A stretch of 64,000 nucleotides of DNA from an uncultured Oxalobacteraceae bacterium (GTDB lineage: Bacteria > Pseudomonadota > Gammaproteobacteria > Burkholderiales > Burkholderiaceae_D). This document shows, in pieces, positions 25,967 to 34,748 of the stretch. Numbering within the stretch: the first letter of the stretch is position 1; each line of letters opens with the position of its first letter. The translations under genes and the position numbers were made by a program. The stretch spans positions 1 through 64,000 of the forward strand of contig CAITOF010000098.1 in assembly GCA_903893945.1 (NCBI GenBank), given 5' to 3'. The notes under the pieces are model-generated. The model was not told the origin of the DNA. It saw only the letters and a list, made by a program, of their open reading frames with translations, and searched no databases.

Positions 25967-27460
25967 ATGAGCGATATCAGCCAGAAAAATCAAGAAGAAA
26001 AAAATGTCATTGACCTGCTTTTTCAGCAGGCGATAGCGCTTCACCAGGCCGGGCAACTGGGTCAGGCCGAACAGTTGTACCGGCGCATACTGCAAACCTA
26101 TCCGAATCACACGGATGCAAACCACAATCTGGGGATTCTGGCGCTACAGGCCGGTAACGTTGCGGCCAGCCTGGCGCATTTCAAATTGGCCTTTGACGCT
26201 TTTCCCAACAACCCGCAGTACGTGCTTTCTTATGCCAACGCGCTACTGAACAACGGTTACCTGCTCGACGCCAGAAAAATCATCAAGGCAGCACGGCAAC
26301 GCGGTCTGGACAGCGCTGAATTCAAATCGGCGCAGCGACTGATTGATGATGCCATTACGGCTTCATTACAGAACCCCGGTCCGACCCAGGACGAATGGGA
26401 GCCGGTTTACCAATTGTTTTTGAGTCAGAAATTTGCCGAGCTGGAACCGAAAGCGCTGAAACTGAGCGACAAATACGGCAGGTCCGGCAAAGTCTGGAAG
26501 ATGCTGGCCGTTGCACAGCAAGTTCAGGGCAAGCCTTTTTTACCCGCCAAACGCAGGGCAGCGCAATTGTTGACCGCGGATATCGATCTGCATTTTAACC
26601 TGGCCAACGATCTGCATCAGCACGGACAGACTGACGACGCAGAAGCACTGTTGAGAGCGGCAGTCGCGAACAACCCCGGTAACGCGCAGGCGCACTGCAT
26701 TCTGGGGCTCTTTCTGGGCAACCGGTCACGCGTGCTGGAAGCCGCCGCCAGCTTCAACAAGGCGTTGGCGCTGGATCCGAATCACATACAGACGCTATGT
26801 GCCATGGCGCTGCTGATGAACAATTCAGGTCAGACCAAGGATGCGTCGGCGTTTCTGCAGCGTGCCATAGCCGTGCAGAACGTGCCGGCCGATACGCTGT
26901 TCGTACTGGCGATGACGCTGTTCAATCTCGGGCAATTCGAACCGGCAGCCCACCAGTTCAATCGGGTGCTGGAGATAAATCCACTGCACGCTGACGCGAT
27001 CCTCAACCTGGGTAATGTGCTGATGTTGCTGGGATTAAAAGACGATGCGAAAAAGTGTTTTATTCGTGTTCTGGAGATTCAACCCGGCGCGGCGGTGGCC
27101 CATGACAATCTGGGTTGGCTGCAGTTACATGAGGGCGAATCCGACAACGCGATTGCCAGTTTCAGGCGGGCGATAGCGCTGGTACCCGGCTGGGGAATCC
27201 CGCACGGCCATTTAGGCGCGGCCTATCTGGTCCAGAACCACTTTGCTGAAGCCCTTGAAACACTGCAGCAGGCCGCGACCCTGATGCCCGATTCGGCGGA
27301 CGTTTATTGTAACCTGGGCATTGCACATCAGGGTCTGGGGCAGGCCGGGCAGGCGGGTGACTATTTTAAACAGGCGCTGCGCCGCGATCCTAATCTGGCC
27401 ACGGCAAAGATCCGGCTCGCGGAGCTCGACAAGCAGTCAGGTCAGGCGACGCAGGCCTGA
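25967..27460 (+). CDS. Tetratricopeptide-repeat protein
   Basis: A 497-residue TPR protein without signal peptide, so probably cytoplasmic. Repeats start at once (FQQAIALHQAGQLGQAEQLY, then HTDANHNLGILALQAGNVA) and resume around residues 210-490, where about eight 34-residue units with the usual A-x-x-x-L-x-G and A-x-x-x-Y/F-x-x-A-L spacing can be counted. A less regular middle (about 125-200) separates two blocks. N-terminal and repeat pattern recall O-GlcNAc-transferase-type TPR arrays but no catalytic domain follows. Probably a protein-protein adaptor. Partners are unknown. Confidence 0.82.
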   Translation: MSDISQKNQEEKNVIDLLFQQAIALHQAGQLGQAEQLYRRILQTYPNHTDANHNLGILALQAGNVAASLAHFKLAFDAFPNNPQYVLSYANALLNNGYLLDARKIIKAARQRGLDSAEFKSAQRLIDDAITASLQNPGPTQDEWEPVYQLFLSQKFAELEPKALKLSDKYGRSGKVWKMLAVAQQVQGKPFLPAKRRAAQLLTADIDLHFNLANDLHQHGQTDDAEALLRAAVANNPGNAQAHCILGLFLGNRSRVLEAAASFNKALALDPNHIQTLCAMALLMNNSGQTKDASAFLQRAIAVQNVPADTLFVLAMTLFNLGQFEPAAHQFNRVLEINPLHADAILNLGNVLMLLGLKDDAKKCFIRVLEIQPGAAVAHDNLGWLQLHEGESDNAIASFRRAIALVPGWGIPHGHLGAAYLVQNHFAEALETLQQAATLMPDSADVYCNLGIAHQGLGQAGQAGDYFKQALRRDPNLATAKIRLAELDKQSGQATQA

Positions 27461-27806
27461 CATCTGCCCAGCCATCGGGCTCGGTCGCTACCAAACAGGT
27501 TGCGAGCGACGCGGCCCTGGCGTGGAATGAATGCTGACCTGTAATTTTTCTGTCTGATGCGTTACAAGACGTAAGTCTGATTGGTCCGCAAGCGTGTCCC
27601 CGGTGACTCTTGACTGACCTGAAACAGGGGACTTCAGCGGCACATCCAAATGTAATTTAGTGTAAATTAGTGTTTCCGTAACTTGTTATAATGCAATATC
27701 TATGGAAAACTGAATTTCCCTGCCGCAAGTTGCTCCGTGTAAAGATTGAAATGGCACGGCTGCCTGTAGCACCTGTTTATCAACCTGTTAATGAAGTGGG
27801 CATTCT
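27461..27806. other. Gap before the large envelope operon, carrying its likely promoter
   Basis: No gene is seen. The distal half contains tandem 10-base repeats and a perfect extended -10 (see 27651-27692). The remainder, 27461-27640, shows nothing notable. Confidence 0.5.
27651..27692 (+). promoter_or_regulatory. Extended -10 promoter with two direct repeats at the -35 position
   Basis: TG-T-TATAAT at 27684-27692 is a perfect extended -10. No good -35 exists; instead TGTAATTTAG (27651-27660) and TGTAAATTAG (27661-27670) stand as one-helical-turn direct repeats just upstream, as expected for an activator bound next to RNA polymerase. Transcription would start near 27699, giving about 108 bases of leader before apbE. 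Confidence 0.5.
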
Positions 27807-28832
27807 ATGTTTGGTATGTCTCGCGATACAGCGCCACGTCACGGTGCACGATCCGCCGCCGCTTCCAGAGCTGCGGCCGGCGCCACGACAGGCGTCAATG
27901 CGCCAGACAGCCACGGTTGGCACCGGCGTGAAGAAGCCATTATGGGAACCGCCATCAGCGTTGAGCTCTGGTGCGAAGACGCTGTCGTGGCCGAAAGTGC
28001 GATGAATGCGGTCATGGAAGAAATGCATCGCATTGACCGTCTGATGAGTCCGCATAAACCCGACTCCGAATTATCACGAATCAACCGTAACGCGGAACAC
28101 ATGGCGGTTCCGGTGTGCGATGAAATGATGATGCTGTTCAAACGCGCAAGTCATTTTTCGACCCTCTCAAAAGGCGCCTTCGATATAACCTATGCCTCGG
28201 TGGGCCGGTTGTTCGACTATCGTCAGCGCATCAGACCCGGGATTGAACAGCTGCAGCAGGCGCGCCTGGCCGTGGGCTACAAGAATTTTCTGCTCGATGA
28301 GTATACGCAAACCGTACGCTTTGGCAAACCCGGCATGTGCATTGATTTGGGCGGATTTGCCAAAGGTCATGCGGTCGACAATGCCACTGAAATCCTGGCG
28401 CGCTATGGTATTGGCCACGCCAACGTCAGTGCAGGTGGCGACAGCCGTGTAATGGGCGACAAACGCGGGCGTCCCTGGATGATAGGTGTGCGTGACCCCC
28501 GGCGCGAAGACAGGATTGTTGCGCTCCTGCCGTTGGTGGATACCTCCATCTCCACCTCGGGTGACTATGAACGGTATTTTGATGAAGAGGGTGTGAGGTT
28601 TCATCATCTGATCGATCCACTGACCGGGAAATCCCCGGACACAGTGCGCAGCGTCACGATTCTGGCCAGTGACGGATTGACCACGGAAGCGTTTTCGAAA
28701 ATTGTATTTGTGCTGGGAATTGAACAGGGGTTGAAACTGGTTGAAGCGCAACACGGAATAGACGCCATCATCGTGGACACGGCCGGCGTGTTGCATTTCT
28801 CATCGGGTTTGCTGAATTCGACGCCAGGCTGA
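27807..28832 (+). CDS. apbE: ApbE-family FAD:protein FMN transferase
   Basis: A 341-residue ApbE-type enzyme, which attaches FMN covalently to Ser/Thr of partner proteins. Family motifs are MGTAISVELWCED, MHRIDRLMSPHKPDSELSRI, IDLGGFAKGHAVDNA, SAGGDSRVMG and FHHLIDPLTGKSP. The metal-binding Asp/Thr tail is seen in the LTTEAFSKIVFVLG region. The N-terminus is Arg/Ala-rich without an obvious Sec or lipobox signal, unlike many ApbE proteins; a later start would leave the transferase core intact. It heads the envelope operon, so its substrate is probably one of the exported proteins encoded next to it. The classic D-x-x-[ST]-G-A-T acceptor is not plainly present in them. Confidence 0.88.
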   Translation: MFGMSRDTAPRHGARSAAASRAAAGATTGVNAPDSHGWHRREEAIMGTAISVELWCEDAVVAESAMNAVMEEMHRIDRLMSPHKPDSELSRINRNAEHMAVPVCDEMMMLFKRASHFSTLSKGAFDITYASVGRLFDYRQRIRPGIEQLQQARLAVGYKNFLLDEYTQTVRFGKPGMCIDLGGFAKGHAVDNATEILARYGIGHANVSAGGDSRVMGDKRGRPWMIGVRDPRREDRIVALLPLVDTSISTSGDYERYFDEEGVRFHHLIDPLTGKSPDTVRSVTILASDGLTTEAFSKIVFVLGIEQGLKLVEAQHGIDAIIVDTAGVLHFSSGLLNSTPG

Positions 28833-28881
28833 AGTCACCCTCGGGCTGCACCGAAGCGGCGTTAACACCAATTGGAAGAAT

Positions 28882-31881
28882 ATGATGAAGATACCTTTAC
28901 ACCTAATTACCGTGTCGGCCTTACTGCTGCTGGGCTGTCTGCTGTCAGGTTGCGGAGCCAGCAGCGACAGCAGTGCCTCGTCAGTGGTGGTATCGGGTGG
29001 CGTACCGATTGCGTACGCTAAACGCGTCAACACCATCAGCACCAATCCGACCAACGGGGCACCGACTGCGCCTGGCGGTGACCTGATGTTGCGCGAGGTC
29101 TCCTCGGCCAGTGCGGTGGAACACAATCTGACGGCTGCCTTTACTCAGGGCCAGGGGGATGTGAACAGCCTGGATGTGTCGTATGATGGTCTGAAAATCG
29201 TGTTTGCCATGCGCTGCCCGTCGACCAACTCGTCAACCATCGGCGGCCTGCCGGCATGTACTGACCGGTTCAATATCTGGGAATACGACATGACCACCGG
29301 AGGATTGACCGGTGGCACGTTCCGGCGCATTACAAGTTCAACCACCTCGGATGACGTGGAACCGACCTACCTTCCCGGCGGCGGCTTCGTGTTTACCTCG
29401 AACCGCCAGACCGAATCCAGTGTCAACCAGGCGTTGGGCTATTCCTATTTTGCGCTGGATGAGTATGAACGCGAACGGGTTTTTAACCTGCATACCATGG
29501 CCGACGATGGATCGAACATCAAGCAGATTTCATTCAATCAGAGTCACGACCGCAATCCGGTGGTCAGGCCCAACGGTGTCATCATGTTTTCGCACTGGGA
29601 TCACCTTGGTGGCCGGAATCATTTCAAGATTTTCACCGTTAATCCGGATGGAACCAACCTGTTTGTTCTGTACGGCTCGCACAGTGATGGCAACAGTTTT
29701 CTGCATCCGCGCGATATGGACCCGGGTTCAGTCCACGCCGGTTATCTGGCGACCGACCTGATGCCCTTGTCCCGCACCCATGAAGGCGGCGCGCTGATGT
29801 TTGTGAATGCGGCAAATTACTCCGACATGAGTTCACCCATCAGCCCGTCCGTACCGGCAACGGGTGGCCAGGTACAGGCTACCACGCAGCTCCTGAATTA
29901 CGATACCGGTCTGTCGCAATACGGCCGCATTACCACACCCTATCCACTCTCGGATGGCACCGATCGGGTACTGGTATCCTATACGCCCTGCGAAGTGCAC
30001 AATGTGGGTGTGATCGTGTCGTGCGCAACACTCACTCCCACGCAGATTGCCGACCTGTCCACGCCGAACCGTCTCGTGTCGGCAGTGCAGGCCGATCCGC
30101 TGCAGGACGATGTGCCTCCCTCGTATGCCATTTACATGTTTGATCCCGCGACACAGACTTTATTGAATGTCGCGCCGCCACCCGGCGGGTATATGTACAC
30201 CCATCCGGTGGCGCTGATGGCGCGCACGCAGCCGGCGGTGAACCCGCCGGCGACACCGGATCCGACGCTGGCGCAGCAAAAACTGGGTTTGCTCGATGTG
30301 CGCAGTGTGTATGACACGGATACGCTGGGGCGCATGGGCACCGATGTGCTGGCACCGAGCGATCTGGTAACCGGCTGTACCAGTGCAATTGCGCTGACGC
30401 CGCCCACCGACCCGCTGGATATTCGTCCGCTCGTGGCGAACCTGATCGCCATGAAAGATCCGGCCAATCCTGCCTATCTCTGCGGCCCGGCGCGCTTCAT
30501 TCGTGCTGTACGGGCAGTGGCGCCACCCAGTGACACGACCGGCATGCGCACGGCCATCGGCGAGACTGAATTTGAAATGCAGCAGATTCTGGGCTACGCG
30601 CCAATCGAACCCGACGGATCGTTCAAACTCACCGTGCCGTCTGACACGCCGATCGCGCTGGCAGTGATCGATGCGCAGGGGCGGGCCTTCCAGACGCATA
30701 CCAACTGGATACAGGTGCGTCCGGGCGAACACCGTACCTGCGATGGCTGCCATAGCCCGCGCCGTGGTGGCGCGATCAATTCGGGTTCCGTGGTCAACTC
30801 GGTTCCGTCGGCCTGGCTGCCCAGCATGATTTCCGCACACCAGGCGGGAGAAACCATGGCCGATACCCGCACGCGCCTCGATCCGACCGCGCTGCTACTC
30901 AAGCCGGACCCGGTTTATACCGATATCTGGGCGGATACCAGCAAGCCAGGTGTGACAGCCCGTCCGCCGTTGGCGATACGCTACACAAACAACACCCTGT
31001 CGACCGATGATCTGGTGACGGCGGTGCCAAGTAACGGTATTATTAACTACCCCGATCATATCCAGCCGATATGGTCGAGAAGCCGCGGTACGGCCGGTGT
31101 ATCGACCTGTACCAATTGCCATACCAGTACCGCGACCACGATCGATCTGGGTGCGACTATCGGTGGCAGTGGACGTTTAGCCTCGTACGATCAACTGATG
31201 ATAGGAGTGCCGCTATTGAATGCATCAGGCCAGCCACAGACCACCATCGAAGAGGGTGTCCTGGTGATTCAGCGCGCCGATGCCCTGGTCGATACGGCGG
31301 CGGATGAATCAGTCGCGCTGGGGCTGGGACGCAAGAGTCGCCTGGTCGAGATCATGACCGGACAAACGCTGATGTCTTCGAGTGCCGCGCAATTGGCGCA
31401 TCCGACGCCGGTGGCGCCGGCACCTGACCATTCGACGATGCTGAACGCGGCTGAAAAACGTCTGATTACCGAATGGATAGACACCGGCGGCAAATATTAC
31501 AATGACCCGTTTAACGCCTCGAGCGGCATTCTGGCGGTGAATGGATTGAGCCAGTCTGCCTTTGTTTCACAGGTTTATCCCATCATTCTGTCGACCTGCG
31601 CGGCCGGCTGTCACCAGGCCATCGGCAGCTCGGTGACCGGTGTTCCAGCCGGCACGGCGTTTCGCAATAACCGGTTCGTGTTGACGGGTGACCCGACCGG
31701 CGATTACAACGTGACCCTGACGATGATCACCAATGCCTGTCAACCGGCGTCGAATTATCTGCTGAGCAAACCGTCCACCATACCGCATCCGGTCGGTGCG
31801 GTCGGGGCGACAAAAGCGGTATTGCCGGCCAACAGCGCCAACTACAACATCATTGCCAACTGGATTCAGGGAGGATGTTAG
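28882..31881 (+). CDS. Large lipoprotein with heme-binding-like motifs, hydrazine-synthase-alpha-like
   Basis: A 999-residue exported lipoprotein (hydrophobic core then LLSGCGAS lipobox). Residues about 60-360 carry PD40/beta-propeller-type strands (VSYDGLKIVFAMRCPS, YLPGGGFVFTSNRQ, RPNGVIMFSHWDHL). The second half holds Cys motifs: CDGCH at 620-624 (followed by SPRRGG), CTNCH at 743-747 and the variant CAAGCH at 906-911. This order, propeller followed by c-type heme sites, resembles the hydrazine synthase alpha subunit family, whose members outside anammox bacteria have no defined activity. I infer a periplasmic or surface multiheme redox protein. The Ccm genes in the same operon could supply heme attachment. 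The next gene begins 2 bases after its stop. Confidence 0.78.
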   Translation: MMKIPLHLITVSALLLLGCLLSGCGASSDSSASSVVVSGGVPIAYAKRVNTISTNPTNGAPTAPGGDLMLREVSSASAVEHNLTAAFTQGQGDVNSLDVSYDGLKIVFAMRCPSTNSSTIGGLPACTDRFNIWEYDMTTGGLTGGTFRRITSSTTSDDVEPTYLPGGGFVFTSNRQTESSVNQALGYSYFALDEYERERVFNLHTMADDGSNIKQISFNQSHDRNPVVRPNGVIMFSHWDHLGGRNHFKIFTVNPDGTNLFVLYGSHSDGNSFLHPRDMDPGSVHAGYLATDLMPLSRTHEGGALMFVNAANYSDMSSPISPSVPATGGQVQATTQLLNYDTGLSQYGRITTPYPLSDGTDRVLVSYTPCEVHNVGVIVSCATLTPTQIADLSTPNRLVSAVQADPLQDDVPPSYAIYMFDPATQTLLNVAPPPGGYMYTHPVALMARTQPAVNPPATPDPTLAQQKLGLLDVRSVYDTDTLGRMGTDVLAPSDLVTGCTSAIALTPPTDPLDIRPLVANLIAMKDPANPAYLCGPARFIRAVRAVAPPSDTTGMRTAIGETEFEMQQILGYAPIEPDGSFKLTVPSDTPIALAVIDAQGRAFQTHTNWIQVRPGEHRTCDGCHSPRRGGAINSGSVVNSVPSAWLPSMISAHQAGETMADTRTRLDPTALLLKPDPVYTDIWADTSKPGVTARPPLAIRYTNNTLSTDDLVTAVPSNGIINYPDHIQPIWSRSRGTAGVSTCTNCHTSTATTIDLGATIGGSGRLASYDQLMIGVPLLNASGQPQTTIEEGVLVIQRADALVDTAADESVALGLGRKSRLVEIMTGQTLMSSSAAQLAHPTPVAPAPDHSTMLNAAEKRLITEWIDTGGKYYNDPFNASSGILAVNGLSQSAFVSQVYPIILSTCAAGCHQAIGSSVTGVPAGTAFRNNRFVLTGDPTGDYNVTLTMITNACQPASNYLLSKPSTIPHPVGAVGATKAVLPANSANYNIIANWIQGGC

Positions 31882-31883
31882 CG

Positions 31884-32483
31884 ATGCGGCCGTCATTCAT
31901 GGTCGGCACGGTGCTGGGCCTGCTGCTGTCAGGTTGCGGCGGGTCGTCGAACCCGCTGGGCAATTCGTCCACGATTGCCAATCCGGTTGTCACGACCAGC
32001 CAGTCGCTGTCGTTCGCTTATTTTCAACGTTGCGTCAATCCGATTTTTCTGGCCAGGCTGCAGACGCAGATCAACGGTACAACGCAAACCAATACCTGTG
32101 CCGCCGCCGGCTGCCACGCCTATGCGACCGGCGCGGGCGGTGCGTTGCGCATTGTGCCGACAGCGCAAGTCGTTGATGTAACCAATCCGGCCAACACCGC
32201 GGCTGTCATCCAGGCCACCGACATGTACAAAAACTTTTATTCGGCCCAGGGGGAAGTCGTGATTAATTCGCCAACACTCAGCCTGCTTTTGAACAAGCCC
32301 TTGTTGCGCGGCGTGCTGCACGGGGGCGGGCTGATATTTCCCGGCACCAGTGACCCGCATGTGCAACTGATCACCTACTGGATCACCCATCCGTCGCCAA
32401 TCGGGCAAGATGAATTCAGTTCGGCCAACAGTGACCTGTTCACACCGGCTGATCCGATGACCGGCGCATGCAACACACAATGA
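31884..32483 (+). CDS. Lipoprotein with a single CX4CH motif
   Basis: A 199-residue lipoprotein (LLLSGCGG lipobox). ATG 31884 is chosen because GGGAGG lies 9 bases upstream; ATG 31875 would be inside it. One Cys motif, CAAAGCH at residues 72-78, is a CX4CH variant of the c-heme site, surrounded by repeat-like Pro/Thr/Ala segments and ending DPMTGACNTQ. With the preceding gene it may form a heme-bearing complex at the outer membrane. The family is not one I can name. It overlaps the next gene by 16 bases. Confidence 0.68.
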   Translation: MRPSFMVGTVLGLLLSGCGGSSNPLGNSSTIANPVVTTSQSLSFAYFQRCVNPIFLARLQTQINGTTQTNTCAAAGCHAYATGAGGALRIVPTAQVVDVTNPANTAAVIQATDMYKNFYSAQGEVVINSPTLSLLLNKPLLRGVLHGGGLIFPGTSDPHVQLITYWITHPSPIGQDEFSSANSDLFTPADPMTGACNTQ

Positions 32484-33322
32484 TGACAGTCAATATGATG
32501 ATATTCAATCCATGTGCTCCTGCAATCCGGCAATCTCGGGCGGCGCTGCGACGGGTCGTGCCACTGATACTGACGCTGGTGCTGCTGGTGCCGATCGCAC
32601 CGGCGCGCGCCGGCAGTCCGCCAGACAGCATCACGGACAGCGTGCTGAATCCGGATGAACGTCTGCAGGTCACGGACCCGTATCTGGAGATGCACACCGG
32701 ACCGGGGCGCGGTTACCCGGTTTTTTTTGTGGTGCCACGGGGTCAGGGTGTCTGGATCGTGTTGCGTCATACGGACTGGTATAAAGTGCATACCGAAGAA
32801 GGCAAGGAGGGCTGGGTACAGCGTGCGCAGCTTGAATCGACCTTGACAGCAGCGGGCGTGCAGAAACCGTTCCGCGACCTGCTGCTGGATGATTACCTGA
32901 ACCGTAAAGTGCAGCTGGGCGCGGCCTGGGGCGAATTCAAGTCGGAACCGATGCTGAAGATATGGACCAGTTACCGGCTGTCGGAAACACTCAGCATCGA
33001 AGCTACGGTGGCCGAAGTGCAAGGGGTGTTTTCCGGTACGGATCTATGGCATGTCAATCTCATTTCCGAGCCGTGGTCCGATCAGCGCATTTCACCATTT
33101 TTCGGTATTGGGCTGGGCAGATTCAGAAACCTGCCCAACCAGAGTCTGGTGGAAGCGCTGCCCACGGCGTCGCAGTTGGGTAATGCCACGGTGGGCGTGC
33201 GTTACTACCTTAATGAGCGCTTCATTCTTCGTGCCGATTACACGCTGTATACCGCATTCGTTTCCGATCAACGTTCCATTGAATATCGTGCCTTTACGGG
33301 CGGCATTTCTTTCTTCTTCTGA
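32468..33322 (+). CDS. SH3-domain outer-membrane beta-barrel protein
   Basis: A 284-residue exported protein. After a signal peptide ending near APARAGSP, residues about 60-120 form a bacterial SH3 domain (YLEMHTGPGRGYPVFFVVPR, GVWIVLRHTDWYKVHTEEGK, GWVQRAQLE). The remainder alternates as barrel strands and ends in GGISFFF with a terminal aromatic, as for TIGR04565-like barrels (known from Myxococcus-type OMP families). Several ATG codons crowd the start (32468, 32480, 32483 region, 32495); the longest is reported. It probably anchors the complex to the outer membrane and contacts peptidoglycan through SH3. Confidence 0.72.
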   Translation: MQHTMMTVNMMIFNPCAPAIRQSRAALRRVVPLILTLVLLVPIAPARAGSPPDSITDSVLNPDERLQVTDPYLEMHTGPGRGYPVFFVVPRGQGVWIVLRHTDWYKVHTEEGKEGWVQRAQLESTLTAAGVQKPFRDLLLDDYLNRKVQLGAAWGEFKSEPMLKIWTSYRLSETLSIEATVAEVQGVFSGTDLWHVNLISEPWSDQRISPFFGIGLGRFRNLPNQSLVEALPTASQLGNATVGVRYYLNERFILRADYTLYTAFVSDQRSIEYRAFTGGISFFF

Positions 33323-33330
33323 AAATAATC

Positions 33331-33972
33331 ATGACACTGAAAACGACACTATGCACCTTGCTCACCGTATTGCCACTGGCGGGTTTCGCGGCCGATGATC
33401 AGGAGGCGGCACCGAACCAGAATCAGGTGGTTGTTCCTGAAGTGGCGCGCCGTGATGTCCAGCTTCCGCATTTTCCGTCCAATGATTTTGATGTGGGGGC
33501 CTTTTTTGGTACCTATGACACGCAGAATTTTGGATCCGCGGCGGTCGGCGGGTTGAAAATCGGCTATAACATCACGGAAGACTATTTTGTCCAGGGCGTG
33601 TTTGCCGAAACCAAGGTCAGTGATGCAACCTACCGGCAGATACTCCCCGGCGGCATTTTCCCGGTGCAAAACGAGAAAATGCGCTACTACAATCTGTCAG
33701 CCGGCTACAACATTCTGCCGGGTGAAGTATTTGTGGGCACAAAATATGCCATGCCTTTCACCCTGTACCTGATTGGTGGCGTCGGCAGCACGACGCTCGA
33801 TGACCAGAAACATGCGACGTTCAATGTCGGCACCGGGGTGCGCCTGTTCTTTACCGATCGGATCTCGATGCAGCTTGACGCCCGTGACCATGTTTTTTCC
33901 ATGGATCTTCTGGGTGAGCGTGAACGGTTGCAGAATCTGGAGTTGACGGTGGGTTTGCTGGTGTCCTTTTAG
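33331..33972 (+). CDS. Outer-membrane beta-barrel protein (OMP_myx_plus-like)
   Basis: A 213-residue exported barrel. The signal peptide ends at LAGFAADD. A short charged linker is followed by repeated strands (FDVGAFFGTYDTQNF, YNLSAGYNILPGEVFVG, YLIGGVGSTTL, VGTGVRLFFTDRISM) ending in TVGLLVSF with a terminal Phe. It looks like the small barrel family that accompanies TolQ/TolR/AgmX loci, e.g. GltA/GltB-like proteins of Myxococcus. It follows the SH3 barrel by 8 bases, so two barrels are made together. Confidence 0.72.
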   Translation: MTLKTTLCTLLTVLPLAGFAADDQEAAPNQNQVVVPEVARRDVQLPHFPSNDFDVGAFFGTYDTQNFGSAAVGGLKIGYNITEDYFVQGVFAETKVSDATYRQILPGGIFPVQNEKMRYYNLSAGYNILPGEVFVGTKYAMPFTLYLIGGVGSTTLDDQKHATFNVGTGVRLFFTDRISMQLDARDHVFSMDLLGERERLQNLELTVGLLVSF

Positions 33973-33984
33973 TGAGGCATGCAC

Positions 33985-34485
33985 ATGAAAGCTAAAGTCC
34001 TGCATTCCTTTCTGCTGGCAGGTTGCCTGGTGGCAGCGCAGTTCGCGCAGGCGGCGCCATTGACCCTGATGGCGGCGGCGCCCGATTTCACCCTGCATAC
34101 CGTGGCCGGCCCCAATCTGCGCCTGCGGGAACAGCGTGGCCAGGTGGTGCTGATCAATTTCTGGGCAACCTGGTGCGGCCCGTGTCAGCAGGAAATGCCG
34201 CAGCTTAACAAGCTGTACGAAAAATACCATGCAGCCGGGTTTGTTCTGCTGGGCGTCAATGTCGACGACGACGTCAGGCATGCGTCTGATGTGGCAGGCC
34301 GCCTCGGACTGAAGTTTCCTGTCCTGCTGGACACGGACAAGGCGACCAGCCACCTTTATGAACTGGTGACCATGCCGTCGACCGTACTGATAGACCGGGA
34401 TGGCAAGGTGCGTTATATCCATAAGGGGTACCTTGCCGGTGCCGAAAGCGACTATGACAGGCAGATCCGTGAGCTGCTAAAGTGA
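33985..34485 (+). CDS. TlpA-like periplasmic thioredoxin
   Basis: A TlpA/ResA-type thioredoxin of about 166 residues. A signal peptide (HSFLLAGCLVAAQFAQAA) exports it; the first C of it may even be a lipobox. The active site WCGPC in INFWATWCGPCQQEMP is intact, and the cis-proline loop TMPSTVLIDRDG is present. Role: reducing or isomerising Cys pairs, perhaps keeping heme-site cysteines of the neighbour lipoproteins reduced for attachment. ATG 33985 is preferred over ATG 33979 because GAGG lies 7 bases upstream. Confidence 0.88.
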   Translation: MKAKVLHSFLLAGCLVAAQFAQAAPLTLMAAAPDFTLHTVAGPNLRLREQRGQVVLINFWATWCGPCQQEMPQLNKLYEKYHAAGFVLLGVNVDDDVRHASDVAGRLGLKFPVLLDTDKATSHLYELVTMPSTVLIDRDGKVRYIHKGYLAGAESDYDRQIRELLK

Positions 34486-34523
34486 ACGCGACATCATGAC
34501 AACCAGATTGTGAGAGTTAAATC

Positions 34524-34748
34524 GTGAATATGCATAAACTGCTGGTGCCAGGCTTTGTAGTCGCGTTGTTGGCCGGCTGCACCGTTGAACCGTGGGTAAA
34601 ACCCTACGAACGGGAAAGTCTGGCCGATCCCATCATGCAATTTTCGTCCGATCCACTGGCTGCAAAACACATCGAGCATGTGCATGACGTGCGTGAAGGT
34701 GCGCACGGTGCTACCGGTGTAGAGGGAGGCGGCTGTGGATGCAATTGA
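34524..34748 (+). CDS. DUF4266-like lipoprotein ending in GGGCGCN
   Basis: A tiny 74-residue lipoprotein (LLAGC lipobox, Cys19). Conserved features of the DUF4266 family are PWVKPYERESLADPIM, the short helical section, and the C-terminal REGAHGATGVEGGGCGCN, with two Cys two residues apart at the very end. GTG 34524 has GAGAG 7 bases upstream; ATG 34530 is the alternative. The Cys-rich tail and small size suggest a metal- or heme-handling or modified-tail protein, but there is no known biochemistry I can cite. It overlaps the DUF3570 gene by 14 bases. Confidence 0.78.
   Translation: MNMHKLLVPGFVVALLAGCTVEPWVKPYERESLADPIMQFSSDPLAAKHIEHVHDVREGAHGATGVEGGGCGCN

Noticed and set aside
27691-28005. 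Plus-strand 104-codon open frame at 27691-28005
   Set aside because: It starts inside the promoter region and runs out of frame through the ApbE gene; the shared bases are better explained by ApbE.
31269-31493. Minus-strand 74-codon open frame inside the large lipoprotein
   Set aside because: Antisense shadow of the heme-site lipoprotein, with no homology or ribosome site.
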